Assembly (NCBI GenBank): GCA_022563405.1
Contig: JADFNK010000016.1
Coordinates: 1-39,083, forward strand
Source of the DNA: Gemmatimonadota bacterium
Lineage (GTDB): Bacteria > Gemmatimonadota > Gemmatimonadetes > Longimicrobiales > Gaopeijiaceae
Direction: 5' to 3'
DNA length: 39,083 nt
The position numbers and the translations under genes are program-made. A model generated the notes under the pieces. The model was given only the letters and a program-made list of their open reading frames with translations, did not search any database and was not told where the DNA came from. The stretch's first letter is position 1. Each line of letters opens with the position of its first letter. Shown here one piece after another: positions 16,059 to 24,047 of this stretch.

Positions 16059-17837
16059 TTAATCGGACGTTGGGAGATTCCATCGACCGGAGAACGCCGA
16101 CAGATCCACCGTCCCGCCAATCCCCTTCACCAAGCATTCCACGACTTCCCGACTCGTCGGCGCGGCGAGGGCGGCCTTGGCCGCCCGGCGTGCGTCTTCC
16201 ATGCGGAAACAACGCACCATCTTCTTCACCTCCGGGAGCGAAGGCCAAGCGACCGACAGGGTCGTGATGTCTAGCCCCAGCAGCAGAAATACCCCCAAGG
16301 GATTGCCGGCCATTTCGCCGCATACGCTCACCTCGATACCGGCGCTCTTCGCCACCCGGGAGACGCTGTTCAGTTGCCGGACAACCGCGGGATGGAACGG
16401 ATTGAAGAGCTTGGCCAGCCTCGCGCTCGTGCGATCCACGGCCAGCGTGTATTGGGTGAGGTCGTTCGTGCCGATCGAAAAGAAATCGCTATGCCGAGCC
16501 AGCTCCGCCGCCTCCAGAGCCGCCGCCGGTGTTTCCACGAGGATGCCGAGTTTATAACCGGAATTAAAAGGTATGCCGTCTCGGCGGAGACGCTCTTCCT
16601 CTTCCTCGACGAGCTCCCGGACCTGCCTGATCTCTTCGACGTCGTTGACCAGCGGCAGCATGATCCGGATGTCCCCGTGCGCGGAGGCTCGGAGGATGGC
16701 CCGGAGCTGGGTGCGGAACAACTCCGGCTCGTCCAGGCAGACACGGATCGCGCGCCAGCCGAGGAAAGGGTTCTCCTCCGCCGGCATGTGCAGAAACATC
16801 GGGAATTTGTCGCCGCCGAGGTCGAACGTGCGCACCGTGACCACCTGTTTCGGAAACGCCTCGGCGACACTCCGATAAGCCAGGTACTGCTCCTCTTCAC
16901 CTGGCATTTGATTCCGGCCGACCACCAGAAATTCCGTTCGGAACAGCCCGACGCCCTGCGCGCCGTGGAGGCGGGCCCTCTCCGCTTCCCCCGGCATATC
17001 CAAGTTTGCGCGGAGCTCCACGGGCTGCTCGTCAGCGGTGATCGAAGGGAGTTGGGCGATGCTCTCGAGCTCATCTTCCCAGGCGAGAATCTGGGTCTCC
17101 CGCTCCCGGAAGACGCCGCGATCGTGATCGTCGGGATCCAAAACCACCCGTCCGATCCGACCGTCCACGATGGCCTCCTGCCCCGCCCGGGCCTCCGCTG
17201 ACACGACTCCCATGCCGCATACGGTTGGGATCCCGAGAGAGCGCGCGAGCATCACCCAGTGCGCCGTTCGAGTTCCATGATCGGCCGCGATGCCGAGCAC
17301 CAGCTTGGGATCGAACTGGACGGTCAGGCTGGGCGTCAGGTTGCGAGTGACGACGATGACATCTTCCCCCAGACTGGATACGTCGGTGGGGTCCGGCAGG
17401 CCCAGAAGCTTATGTAGCAGTCTGACTTGGAGATCCTGGAGATCATTGAGCCGATCGAGCACCATGGGGTGGGCGGTCCGACTCCATTTCGCCTGGATTT
17501 CGAGCAGGCGCCAGTCCAACGCCCGCGCGGCGGAGAGTCGATTCTCGCGAATGTAACGTGTCGCGCCGTCGATCAGCTCCGGGTCCTCCAACATGAGAAG
17601 CTGCGGCTCGAAGATTCTCGCCTCGACCGCTCCGAGGCGCTCTTCGGTGGAATCCTCGATGTCGAGGAGCCGCTTCTTCGCCCACTCGAAGACCTCCCGG
17701 AGATGCTCTACCTCGCCCTCTACCTCATCGGAATCGATCGACCGGTGCGGGACCTCCGGCACACCCCAATTCAGGATATGGACCCGGCCCGCACCGATCC
17801 CCTCGGAAGCGCCAATACCGTCGAGAACTTTAGACAC
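16059..17837 (-). CDS. ptsI: PTS enzyme I (PEP-protein phosphotransferase)
   Basis: Cytoplasmic enzyme that takes phosphate from PEP and passes it to HPr, starting the PTS relay. I place the start at GTG 17837, with GAGGAG upstream and an 8-base overlap with ptsH; the product is 592 residues. The phosphorylated His193 lies in HGTRTAHWVMLARSLG. The C-terminal PEP-binding barrel has FRTEFL, SIGTNDLTQYTLAVDR and the CGEMAG cysteine. Domain order is standard: HPr-binding helices, swivelling phospho-His domain, PEP barrel. It is the last gene of the hpf-hprK-man-ptsH operon. Confidence 0.96.
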   Translation of the reverse strand: MSKVLDGIGASEGIGAGRVHILNWGVPEVPHRSIDSDEVEGEVEHLREVFEWAKKRLLDIEDSTEERLGAVEARIFEPQLLMLEDPELIDGATRYIRENRLSAARALDWRLLEIQAKWSRTAHPMVLDRLNDLQDLQVRLLHKLLGLPDPTDVSSLGEDVIVVTRNLTPSLTVQFDPKLVLGIAADHGTRTAHWVMLARSLGIPTVCGMGVVSAEARAGQEAIVDGRIGRVVLDPDDHDRGVFRERETQILAWEDELESIAQLPSITADEQPVELRANLDMPGEAERARLHGAQGVGLFRTEFLVVGRNQMPGEEEQYLAYRSVAEAFPKQVVTVRTFDLGGDKFPMFLHMPAEENPFLGWRAIRVCLDEPELFRTQLRAILRASAHGDIRIMLPLVNDVEEIRQVRELVEEEEERLRRDGIPFNSGYKLGILVETPAAALEAAELARHSDFFSIGTNDLTQYTLAVDRTSARLAKLFNPFHPAVVRQLNSVSRVAKSAGIEVSVCGEMAGNPLGVFLLLGLDITTLSVAWPSLPEVKKMVRCFRMEDARRAAKAALAAPTSREVVECLVKGIGGTVDLSAFSGRWNLPTSD

Positions 17838-18117
17838 CGTGCATCTCCTCAAAACCTCTGGCGATCAAGTCTCCCAAGGCGGCAAGTGCGTCGTCCGCGT
17901 CGGCACCCTCCGCGCGAATCATCAACTGCGACCCCTTTTCCGCCGCCAACATGAGCACACCCATGATGCTCTTGGCGTTCACCTCCACACCGTCCTTTTC
18001 CAGCCACAAATTGCAGTGGAACGAGCCGGCCAACTTCACGAACTCCGCCGCCGGACGGGCGTGAAATCCCAGCGGATTGACGATTTCGACTCGGCGTTCC
18101 ATGCGTTCGTCGCTCAT
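17830..18117 (-). CDS. ptsH: Phosphocarrier protein HPr
   Basis: A 95-residue HPr that shuttles phosphate from enzyme I to EIIA proteins. The phospho-accepting His19 is in GFHARPAA. The regulatory Ser50, in NAKSIMGVLMLAA, corresponds to Ser46 of firmicute HPr, the target of HPr kinase. hprK lies in the same operon, so serine control is plausible. The start ATG at 18117 gives five extra residues compared with an internal ATG (MERRVEIV); either could be used. It overlaps ptsI by 8 bases. Confidence 0.95.
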   Translation of the reverse strand: MSDERMERRVEIVNPLGFHARPAAEFVKLAGSFHCNLWLEKDGVEVNAKSIMGVLMLAAEKGSQLMIRAEGADADDALAALGDLIARGFEEMHGV

Positions 18118-18133
18118 ACGCTTCGTTCGTCCG

Positions 18134-18886
18134 TCATACGTTCCCCAGCGCCGTGAGCAGCGTGATCACGAGGACCAGGACGAGCGTGGTCCCCCGCAAC
18201 GCACGGTGTCCAAACTTGAGTCCCACTCCGAAAGCCGCAATCGCTGCGAACGACCAGAGAGCGCCCGGGTTCTCCGCCGCAAAGCGGCTGACCAGAAACG
18301 CACCCGTCAAAATCCCGAGAAGCAGCGCACCCCCCGAAAAAACGCGCTGGCTCAGCCGTGAAAGTTCGGCTCCTCGAACACGAACACCCACGTCCTTGCC
18401 GTGCTGGAGACCTTGGCTGTATCCCCACCAGCGTAGCGCCAAGTGTCCCGAGTTGTATACGATCAGAAACACGCCCACCGGAATCCACGGCGGGGCTCCG
18501 GCCCAAGTGAGCACCAGAGCCAGCAACAGGGTCGCAGGAAGCCACGCGCCCCAGATCAGGACGTCCCCGAGCCCCCCGAGCGACCCCTGGATCGCCCGCT
18601 TGAACCTCTCGATCGACTGGGTGTCCGTACCGCCACCCTCCATCCGTGCCACGGCACCGAGCACGAGCCCGGCCAGGTAGGGGTGGGCGTTGAACGGCCC
18701 CATGTGGCTCCGCACCGCCTCATCCAACTCGTGCCCCGACAGCCCGCGTCTACGAAGCAACGGAATCATGCAATAAGCGAAACCCGAGCCCAACATGGAA
18801 CGATAGTTCCAGGATCCCTGGATGACGAACAGTCTGAGAAAACTCGACATCCAACCCGGTGGTTTCCCGGTTTCCAGGTTCGTCAC
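18134..18886 (-). CDS. PTS system mannose/sorbose-family EIID component
   Basis: Membrane subunit of the Man-family sugar permease. The frame opens further upstream, but GTG 18886 overlaps the EIIC stop (GTGA) and gives the family N-terminus TNLETGKPPGW; the product is 250 residues. The signature near residue 22, FVIQGSWNYRSMLGSGFAYCMIP, is recognisable, as is IQGSLGGLGD. Hydrophobic segments occupy the C-terminal half, ending with TTLVLVLVITLLTALG. It needs EIIC to form the channel. It is slightly shorter than typical EIID proteins. Confidence 0.9.
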   Translation of the reverse strand: MTNLETGKPPGWMSSFLRLFVIQGSWNYRSMLGSGFAYCMIPLLRRRGLSGHELDEAVRSHMGPFNAHPYLAGLVLGAVARMEGGGTDTQSIERFKRAIQGSLGGLGDVLIWGAWLPATLLLALVLTWAGAPPWIPVGVFLIVYNSGHLALRWWGYSQGLQHGKDVGVRVRGAELSRLSQRVFSGGALLLGILTGAFLVSRFAAENPGALWSFAAIAAFGVGLKFGHRALRGTTLVLVLVITLLTALGNV

Positions 18887-19536
18887 AGGTATGCTCCAAC
18901 GACGCCGGCCACGAGCCCGACCAGAAAGACGGCGCGGCGACTCTGCCACCCGCCAAATCCCTTGAGCAACGCCCCGAGATGGACTGAAGCACCCACCAGA
19001 ACGAGCGCCACCGTCGTTTCATAAGGCAACGGCCATCGCGACACGAGTACGCCAGACAGCCAACTTCCCACGACCACGGTCACCGCCGTGACGGCCGCTC
19101 CACGCACGAAGTCGAGGAGTATCGACGAAAGATGCGCGCCCGTGATCTTCGGCGCGGTCACCGACCCCGCTTCGATCCGGTCGAAGAGATCGCCGACCAG
19201 GTGCCGTTGGAGACCCACGGTCATGCCACCTAGCTCGGCGACCACCAGTCCGGCCACCAAGCCCAACGCCAGTCCAGCCAGGCCACCAGCCGACACCGCA
19301 ACCGCCACGGCAACCACCGAAGCCGGTCCCGTCTCCGGAACGCGGGAGCCGCCGGCAGGGACCCCCGCGAGATAGAAGAGTTCGAGAATCGCTCCGATCT
19401 GCAAACCCAACGCGGGGTCTCCAAGGCACCAGCCGGCGAGCGTGGCGGCGACGAGTGGGCGCGAAACCATGAACTGCCCGACCGACGTCGCGTCGAGGGC
19501 CAGGAGCCCGCCAAGAACGGCAAGGGACACAGACAT
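18883..19536 (-). CDS. PTS system mannose/sorbose-family EIIC component
   Basis: A 217-residue, very hydrophobic protein with the EIIC(Man) pattern: LALDATSVGQFMVSRPLVAATLAG, then GDPALGLQIGAILELFYLAGVPAGGSRVPE, and several further membrane helices. It binds and moves the sugar together with EIID. It is shorter than the roughly 260 residues usual for ManY, the shortening being in the C-terminal half. It starts 12 bases after EIIB and overlaps EIID by 4. The sugar cannot be read from sequence. Confidence 0.88.
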   Translation of the reverse strand: MSVSLAVLGGLLALDATSVGQFMVSRPLVAATLAGWCLGDPALGLQIGAILELFYLAGVPAGGSRVPETGPASVVAVAVAVSAGGLAGLALGLVAGLVVAELGGMTVGLQRHLVGDLFDRIEAGSVTAPKITGAHLSSILLDFVRGAAVTAVTVVVGSWLSGVLVSRWPLPYETTVALVLVGASVHLGALLKGFGGWQSRRAVFLVGLVAGVVGAYL

Positions 19537-19548
19537 GGAGCTCCGTTC

Positions 19549-20028
19549 CTAGCCCAAGAGCGCTTCTAAGGTGACCGCACGACTCCCCGGCAGGTCCCGG
19601 GCGGAGATCTCGACGCCTTCGGCCGCGAGGGCTTGAAGACCCTCCACTTCCGCCGGACCCAGGTACACATAGGGCACACGCTCGGTGCGACCGGCGGCGT
19701 GATGCAAACCCCCGAGGTTGACCTCGCGCCCACGGAGACCACTACGCTCGGCCAGTCCGTTCATCGCGGCGACCGTACGCGTCAGCACCACCGTCCGCTG
19801 GGAAGCAGCGTCCAGTTCGCTGAGGCGTGCCCTGGCTTCTTGAACCGTCAGGAAATCCGCGGTCGCCGTGTCGGGGAGGCCCAGCCGGTAGAGGTCCTGC
19901 TCCCATTCGGTTGTCGCCAACTCATCGTCCACGACCACGTAATGCTCCACCTCGAGTTCCGGCCCCCAACCCATCACCACCTGCCCGTGGATGAGTCGCT
20001 CGTCGATTCGGTATAAGACGACTGACAT
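19549..20028 (-). CDS. PTS system mannose/sorbose-family EIIB component
   Basis: A 159-residue soluble EIIB(Man) domain that receives phosphate from EIIA on His14, in RIDERLIHGQVVMGW, and passes it to the incoming sugar. The remaining fold, including NLGGLHHAAGRTERVPYVYL, fits the family. It follows directly on the EIIA stop (no gap), and EIIC follows 12 bases on, so the four EII genes are co-translated. Confidence 0.93.
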   Translation of the reverse strand: MSVVLYRIDERLIHGQVVMGWGPELEVEHYVVVDDELATTEWEQDLYRLGLPDTATADFLTVQEARARLSELDAASQRTVVLTRTVAAMNGLAERSGLRGREVNLGGLHHAAGRTERVPYVYLGPAEVEGLQALAAEGVEISARDLPGSRAVTLEALLG

Positions 20029-20439
20029 TTATGCGGGCGGGTCGGGGGCCGGCGGGTTACCGGTCTTGACGCCTTCTCTACCCTTTGTGAGGAGACGCGG
20101 AACGAGCTGGGAAAGGGCGAGCTCCCGATGAAACACGAACTCGAGGAGCATCGGAAGGTTCATGCCGAACACCACTGCCCGGCGACCGCTGTTTCTGCAC
20201 GTCAGTTGAGCCGTCAGCGCGCAACTTCCGGTGCCGAGATCGGTGAAAACGACAACCGGCGCACTCCCCACCAACAGATCCAGCTGCTCGGCCAGTCCCT
20301 GCGGATTCTGCCCCTCGTTGCTCATCGCCACCAGAACACCCTCGTCCAGATCAGTGATCCTCCGGACGGCGTCCACCATTCCTTCGGCCAACTTCCCATG
20401 ACTGAGCAAGACGCCCCGCACCAGTTCTACGTCACTCAT
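20029..20439 (-). CDS. PTS system mannose-family EIIA component
   Basis: A 136-residue EIIA(Man) domain. His14 in LSHGKLAEGM is the phosphate acceptor from HPr. The Rossmann-like fold shows in VVVFTDLGTGSCALTAQL and VVFGMNLPMLLE. The last 15 residues are Pro/Gly-rich and probably disordered. It is separate from EIIB, unlike the EIIAB fusion of enteric ManX. The sequence around its start codon is present in three tandem copies (20418-20484); the innermost, at 20439, is the one that reads into the protein. Confidence 0.92.
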   Translation of the reverse strand: MSDVELVRGVLLSHGKLAEGMVDAVRRITDLDEGVLVAMSNEGQNPQGLAEQLDLLVGSAPVVVFTDLGTGSCALTAQLTCRNSGRRAVVFGMNLPMLLEFVFHRELALSQLVPRLLTKGREGVKTGNPPAPDPPA

Positions 20440-20484
20440 ACGCCAGTTCCACGTTCACTCACACACCGGCTCCACGTCACTCAT
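20418..20484 (-). repeat. Tandemly triplicated start region of the EIIA gene
   Basis: On the minus strand three units of 22, 23 and 22 bases begin with ATGAGTGACGTGGA (20484), GTGAGTGAACGTGGA (20462) and ATGAGTGACGTAGA (20439). The third is the actual start of EIIA. The first overlaps the hprK stop and would encode only nine residues before TGA. The second stops after eight. The duplication adds two decoy start codons between hprK and EIIA. Confidence 0.8.
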
Positions 20485-21472
20485 AGTCCTGTTCGAAGTA
20501 CTCATGCACCGGACGCATCGCGTCCTTCAACCGCTGATTGAAGACCTCCGCGGAGTCTATACCCGCATACTTCAGAAGGTGATTCATGGCCACCACCTCC
20601 GAGATTACGGTGATGTTCTTTCCGGCATTGAGCGGAATCGTGACTTCGGGAACCTTGATCCCGAGCAGGTCGACCTCGGTCGTGTCGAGTCCGGTCCGGG
20701 TATAGGCGGTGTCTTCGTCCCAAAGCTGCAGGCGGACGATCACTTCGATGCGCTTCTGCTGGCGGGTCGCGTGGATCCCAAAAAGCGCTCGGATGTCGAT
20801 GATGCCGAGGCCCCGAATTTCCATGTGGTGGGCCTGGAGCTGATGGCCCTGTCCGAGAAGGATGTCCGGCCCCCTCCTCGAGACGATGACCAGGTCATCC
20901 GCCACGAGTCGGTGCCCTCGCTCGACCAGGTCCAAAACACACTCGCTCTTCCCGACGCCGCTGTCTCCGACGAAGAGCAACCCAACGCCATATACGTCGG
21001 CCAAGGAGCCATGGACATTCGTTCGGGGGGCGAGAACCGCATCGAGATAGGGCTTGATGTGCCGGTAAAAGTCCTTAGTGCTGAGACCGGAGCGGAGGAT
21101 CGGAATCGAGCACTCCGCCGCCACCTCCAGCAGTCCATCGGGCAGCGACAGACCTTTCGTGACAAACGCGACCGGAATTCCGAAAGAAAACACGCCCCTG
21201 ACCCGTTCGCGTCGCTCCTCTGGCGTCAGACCCCGCAGATAAGCGATCTCGGTCTCACCAAACACCTGGATTCGATCTGCCGAGAACCGCTCCGTGTACC
21301 CCGTCAACGCGATCCCGGGGCTGGACAGATCGGGGTTCGAGACCCTCCGATCCAGGTCGATCTCGGGGTTCAGGACCTCGAGCTGAAGCGTCTCATGCCG
21401 CTCATCGAACAACCGCTGGACGGTGATCTCGGGGATCAACTCCGGCGACGGCCCCGCCGAATCGTTAGACAA
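20477..21472 (-). CDS. hprK: HPr kinase/phosphorylase
   Basis: Phosphorylates the regulatory serine of HPr (Ser50 here) and can reverse this. The 331-residue protein has the N-terminal DRTGG-like domain, His154 in VHGSLADVYG, and the Walker A loop GDSGVGKS at 169-176. The family signature MEIRGLGIIDIRALFG is near 218-233, and a C-terminal VPLN-like segment (IPLNAGKN) is present. It starts 6 bases after hpf and ends next to EIIA, a common order for PTS clusters in proteobacteria and relatives with regulatory PTS. It is probably the control point of the operon's products. Confidence 0.96.
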   Translation of the reverse strand: MSNDSAGPSPELIPEITVQRLFDERHETLQLEVLNPEIDLDRRVSNPDLSSPGIALTGYTERFSADRIQVFGETEIAYLRGLTPEERRERVRGVFSFGIPVAFVTKGLSLPDGLLEVAAECSIPILRSGLSTKDFYRHIKPYLDAVLAPRTNVHGSLADVYGVGLLFVGDSGVGKSECVLDLVERGHRLVADDLVIVSRRGPDILLGQGHQLQAHHMEIRGLGIIDIRALFGIHATRQQKRIEVIVRLQLWDEDTAYTRTGLDTTEVDLLGIKVPEVTIPLNAGKNITVISEVVAMNHLLKYAGIDSAEVFNQRLKDAMRPVHEYFEQDYE

Positions 21473-21478
21473 ACGGCG

Positions 21479-21805
21479 CTACTCCTCCGAGAGAATTTCG
21501 GCTCGCGACGGAGCTCGGTGGTCCGTCACCTGCTCTCGAAGCTTCCGAAGCTGACGCTTCAGGCGGTCGTTCACTTGGCTCAGAGCTTCGCTGAAGTCCT
21601 CACCCGCCCCGGTCGCCACGATCGGGTCACGCCGGTCGATGTGCAGAATTCCTTCGACTTTCTTGGAGTTCTTTTCTTCATCGAAAATCACCTCGACGGC
21701 CGAAACGGGAGCGCCATATTTATCCAGCTTGGACAGAAGCTCTCGGGTTCGGTCCCGAAGGGATTCGGAGAGAGTGGAATGTCGCGATGTAATCCGAATT
21801 TCCAT
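21479..21805 (-). CDS. hpf: Short ribosome hibernation promoting factor (HPF/RaiA family)
   Basis: A 108-residue S30AE-domain protein that binds the 30S decoding region and stabilises idle ribosomes. MEIRITSRHSTLSESLRD at the N-terminus, VEVIFDEEKNSKKVEGILHID in the middle and the basic QVNDRLKRQLRKL helix fit the family. There is no C-terminal dimerisation domain, so it is the short form. AAGGGAGG lies 5 bases before the ATG. It is the first gene of the PTS operon; coupling hpf to hprK is seen in many bacteria, often behind rpoN, which is absent here. Confidence 0.92.
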   Translation of the reverse strand: MEIRITSRHSTLSESLRDRTRELLSKLDKYGAPVSAVEVIFDEEKNSKKVEGILHIDRRDPIVATGAGEDFSEALSQVNDRLKRQLRKLREQVTDHRAPSRAEILSEE

Positions 21806-21920
21806 GGACCCTCCCTTCCGGGGTTTTTCACGACTGCTTCAGGGCAGCACGTCGCCTCAAACTCGGGACAACTAGTCGTCCTGAGTATTAGGAAAAGTTA
21901 GCTCGGACCGGGCGCGTCTA

Positions 21921-23039
21921 CTAGTGTGCGAGAAGCGTGCGAGAGAGGAACGCCTCCATGGCGCGCGCCGAAGCGTCCCAACCGAATCCCTCGGCGAAGC
22001 TCCGGGCGCCGACGCCCAAGCGTTTACGTTCTTCCTCGTCTCCTAGCAGCTCCTCGATACGCCGGCTGAGCGCCTCCACGTCTCCGTGGGGGACGAGAAA
22101 TCCGGTCTGCCCATCCACAACCGAGTCCCGTAGTCCGGGCACGTCGCTGGCGATGGTCGGCGTTCCACAGGCCGCCGCCTCCACGTTCGATATGCCCCAG
22201 CCCTCATTGGCCGACGTGAGGAGATGGATCCAGCTCTTCCGCAGGAGGTCCCGCTTCTCCACGTCGGATATGAAGCCCAGAAAATCCACGTGCTCCGTGA
22301 GGCCGAGCGATTCCCGGAGTGCTTCCAGCCTGGGCTGATCATCTCCACGACCCGCCACCAGGAGCCGGCACGAAATCCCCCGCCGCACCAGCGCGGCCAC
22401 CGCCCGGAGCAAGAGGTCGACCCTCTTGTAGCGTTTGAGTCTCCCCAGAAATACGAGCGTAGCTTCGGGAAAGTGTTCTTCCGGGGGGGGGAGAGGCGAC
22501 AAAACCTCGAGATCGACCCCGTTGGGAATGATCTCGATCCCACCACGTGGAAGGCCGCGTCGCACGAGATCCTCCGCTGTACTGTCGGAGACCGCGACGG
22601 TCGGCACGGATCGGAAGACTCTGGGCACCGGCCGCTCGAGAAGCCAGGTCGCCGCCGCCACGGGGAAGGACGCCTCTTGAAACGCCGTAGCGCCGAAAAG
22701 GTGATGAACGATCAGAGCCACTGGTGCTCCAACTCCCCAAAAGGGCGAAAAAAATGGCACCTTGTTGAGGTCCTCCACCACCACGTCGAACCGTTCGGCC
22801 CGGAGTCGGCGTCTGAAGTACACGGGGGCGGCCAAAGAAAGTGTGTACCGGCCACCTACCCGATGCACCTCGATCCCGTCGAGCGTAACCCGACGCTCGC
22901 ACCCCGGCCACGCCGAGCATAGGAGCGTGACGGAATGTCCCCACTTCACGAGCCTGCGGAAAGTTTCGTGGAGATGAACTTCTGCCCCACCGGATTGCGG
23001 GTTCTCTCGATCGAGCCAATTGAGAACGAGGATCTTCAC
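21921..23039 (-). CDS. Glycosyltransferase family 4 (GT-B) protein
   Basis: A 372-residue GT-B enzyme. The N-terminal domain starts MKILVLNWLDRENPQSGGAEVH, the usual acceptor-side fold with a GGAE loop. The C-terminal domain has FLGRLKRYKRVDLLLRA and the EX7E motif in NEGWGISNVEAAACGTPTIASD, which binds the nucleotide-sugar and supports retaining catalysis. It starts 16 bases after nusB in the rib operon, with no other glycan genes near. The sugar donor and acceptor are unknown; cell-envelope glycan synthesis is likely. Confidence 0.9.
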   Translation of the reverse strand: MKILVLNWLDRENPQSGGAEVHLHETFRRLVKWGHSVTLLCSAWPGCERRVTLDGIEVHRVGGRYTLSLAAPVYFRRRLRAERFDVVVEDLNKVPFFSPFWGVGAPVALIVHHLFGATAFQEASFPVAAATWLLERPVPRVFRSVPTVAVSDSTAEDLVRRGLPRGGIEIIPNGVDLEVLSPLPPPEEHFPEATLVFLGRLKRYKRVDLLLRAVAALVRRGISCRLLVAGRGDDQPRLEALRESLGLTEHVDFLGFISDVEKRDLLRKSWIHLLTSANEGWGISNVEAAACGTPTIASDVPGLRDSVVDGQTGFLVPHGDVEALSRRIEELLGDEEERKRLGVGARSFAEGFGWDASARAMEAFLSRTLLAH

Positions 23040-23055
23040 ACACGGAGCTCCGAGA

Positions 23056-23535
23056 TCAGGCGATCACTCGCTTGTACAGCGCGTCCAAGACACCATTTAC
23101 AAAACCCGGAGATTCGGGACCGCTGTACCGCTCGGCCAAGCGCACCGCTTCTTGAATGGAAACCTTTGGGGGGATTTCATCGAAACAGATCAACTCGGCG
23201 GCGGCGATCCTGAGAATTCCGCGGTCGAGCAGGGCCAGGCGCTCCATACGCCAGTTGTCGAGGGCGACTTCGAGGAGTGCGTCGAGCTCATCCCCTCGGG
23301 CGTCCAACTCCGCCACCAAGCGACGCAAGTACGGGATCCGCGACTCCGCGATCTTGCGCATGGCCATGACCGCCTCCAGAGCCTCCGAGACCGTACCCTG
23401 CCGCTCTCCCACATCCCACTGGTAGTGGATCTGAAGCGCCCACGCCCTCGCCCTCGTCCGGTCGATCCGCCGGGCCGCGCTCTCAGCGACCCCGCGTGAT
23501 TTCTTCGAGGCGCTTCTGTGCTCCTTCAAGGACAC
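23056..23535 (-). CDS. nusB: Transcription antitermination factor NusB
   Basis: Binds boxA RNA with NusE/S10 during rRNA transcription. The 159-residue protein has an N-terminal basic extension of about 25 residues, then the family core: RARAWALQIHYQWDVG, LLDRGILRIAAAEL, PPKVSIQEAVRLAERY and GFVNGVLDAL. nusB directly after ribH is a classic gene order and supports both assignments. The gap to ribH is 16 bases. Confidence 0.95.
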   Translation of the reverse strand: MSLKEHRSASKKSRGVAESAARRIDRTRARAWALQIHYQWDVGERQGTVSEALEAVMAMRKIAESRIPYLRRLVAELDARGDELDALLEVALDNWRMERLALLDRGILRIAAAELICFDEIPPKVSIQEAVRLAERYSGPESPGFVNGVLDALYKRVIA

Positions 23536-23551
23536 TCCTTCAAAGGCACTC

Positions 23552-24040
23552 CTAACTGCCTTCTTCTAGACTCTCGTACAGGCCAATCATGTGCAGTGCG
23601 CTTCGTGCGAGCTCACGCCCCTTGTTGCCTGCTTCCCGCGAAGCGCGAGCCCAGGCCTGGTCGGCGGTGTCGGTTGTGAGTACACCGAACAGGAGCGGAG
23701 TATCGATCTCCCGGGCGACGGCGCCGAGCCCGGAAGAGGCCTCACCCGCCACGTAGTCGAAGTGTGGAGTCTCGCCCCGAATCACACATCCCAGGGCGAT
23801 GAATACATCGTGGCGGTCCAGGGCCGCGATCCTCCGAGCCGCTTGCGGCAGCTCCCACGCTCCCGGCACCCAATAGACGTCCACCGCGTCCGCCTCGACG
23901 CCGAACTCCTCGAGGGTGCTCCGACATGCCTCCAGCATTTCTCCCGTCACATCGTCGTTGAACCTTGCCACGATGATTCCCACGCGCCTGCCCGGTGCCG
24001 GATCGGGATCCGGAAGGTGCGAGCCGATGTGGTTTTGCAC
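23552..24040 (-). CDS. ribH: 6,7-dimethyl-8-ribityllumazine synthase
   Basis: Condenses ArP with dihydroxybutanone phosphate, the penultimate step of riboflavin synthesis; usually icosahedral or decameric. The open frame reaches 24109, but GTG 24040 (protein MQNHIGSHL) avoids the ribBA overlap and has AGAAGG just upstream; this gives 162 residues. Motifs are VPGAWELPQAA, ALGCVIRGETPHFDYVAGEAS and GVLTTDTADQAWARA. It follows ribBA after 7 bases. Confidence 0.95.
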   Translation of the reverse strand: MQNHIGSHLPDPDPAPGRRVGIIVARFNDDVTGEMLEACRSTLEEFGVEADAVDVYWVPGAWELPQAARRIAALDRHDVFIALGCVIRGETPHFDYVAGEASSGLGAVAREIDTPLLFGVLTTDTADQAWARASREAGNKGRELARSALHMIGLYESLEEGS

Positions 24041-24047
24041 GTGCCTT

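Noticed and set aside
20504-21901. A 465-codon plus-strand frame opposite hprK and hpf
   Set aside because: Both minus-strand genes are well recognised; the plus frame has no ribosome site or known domain.
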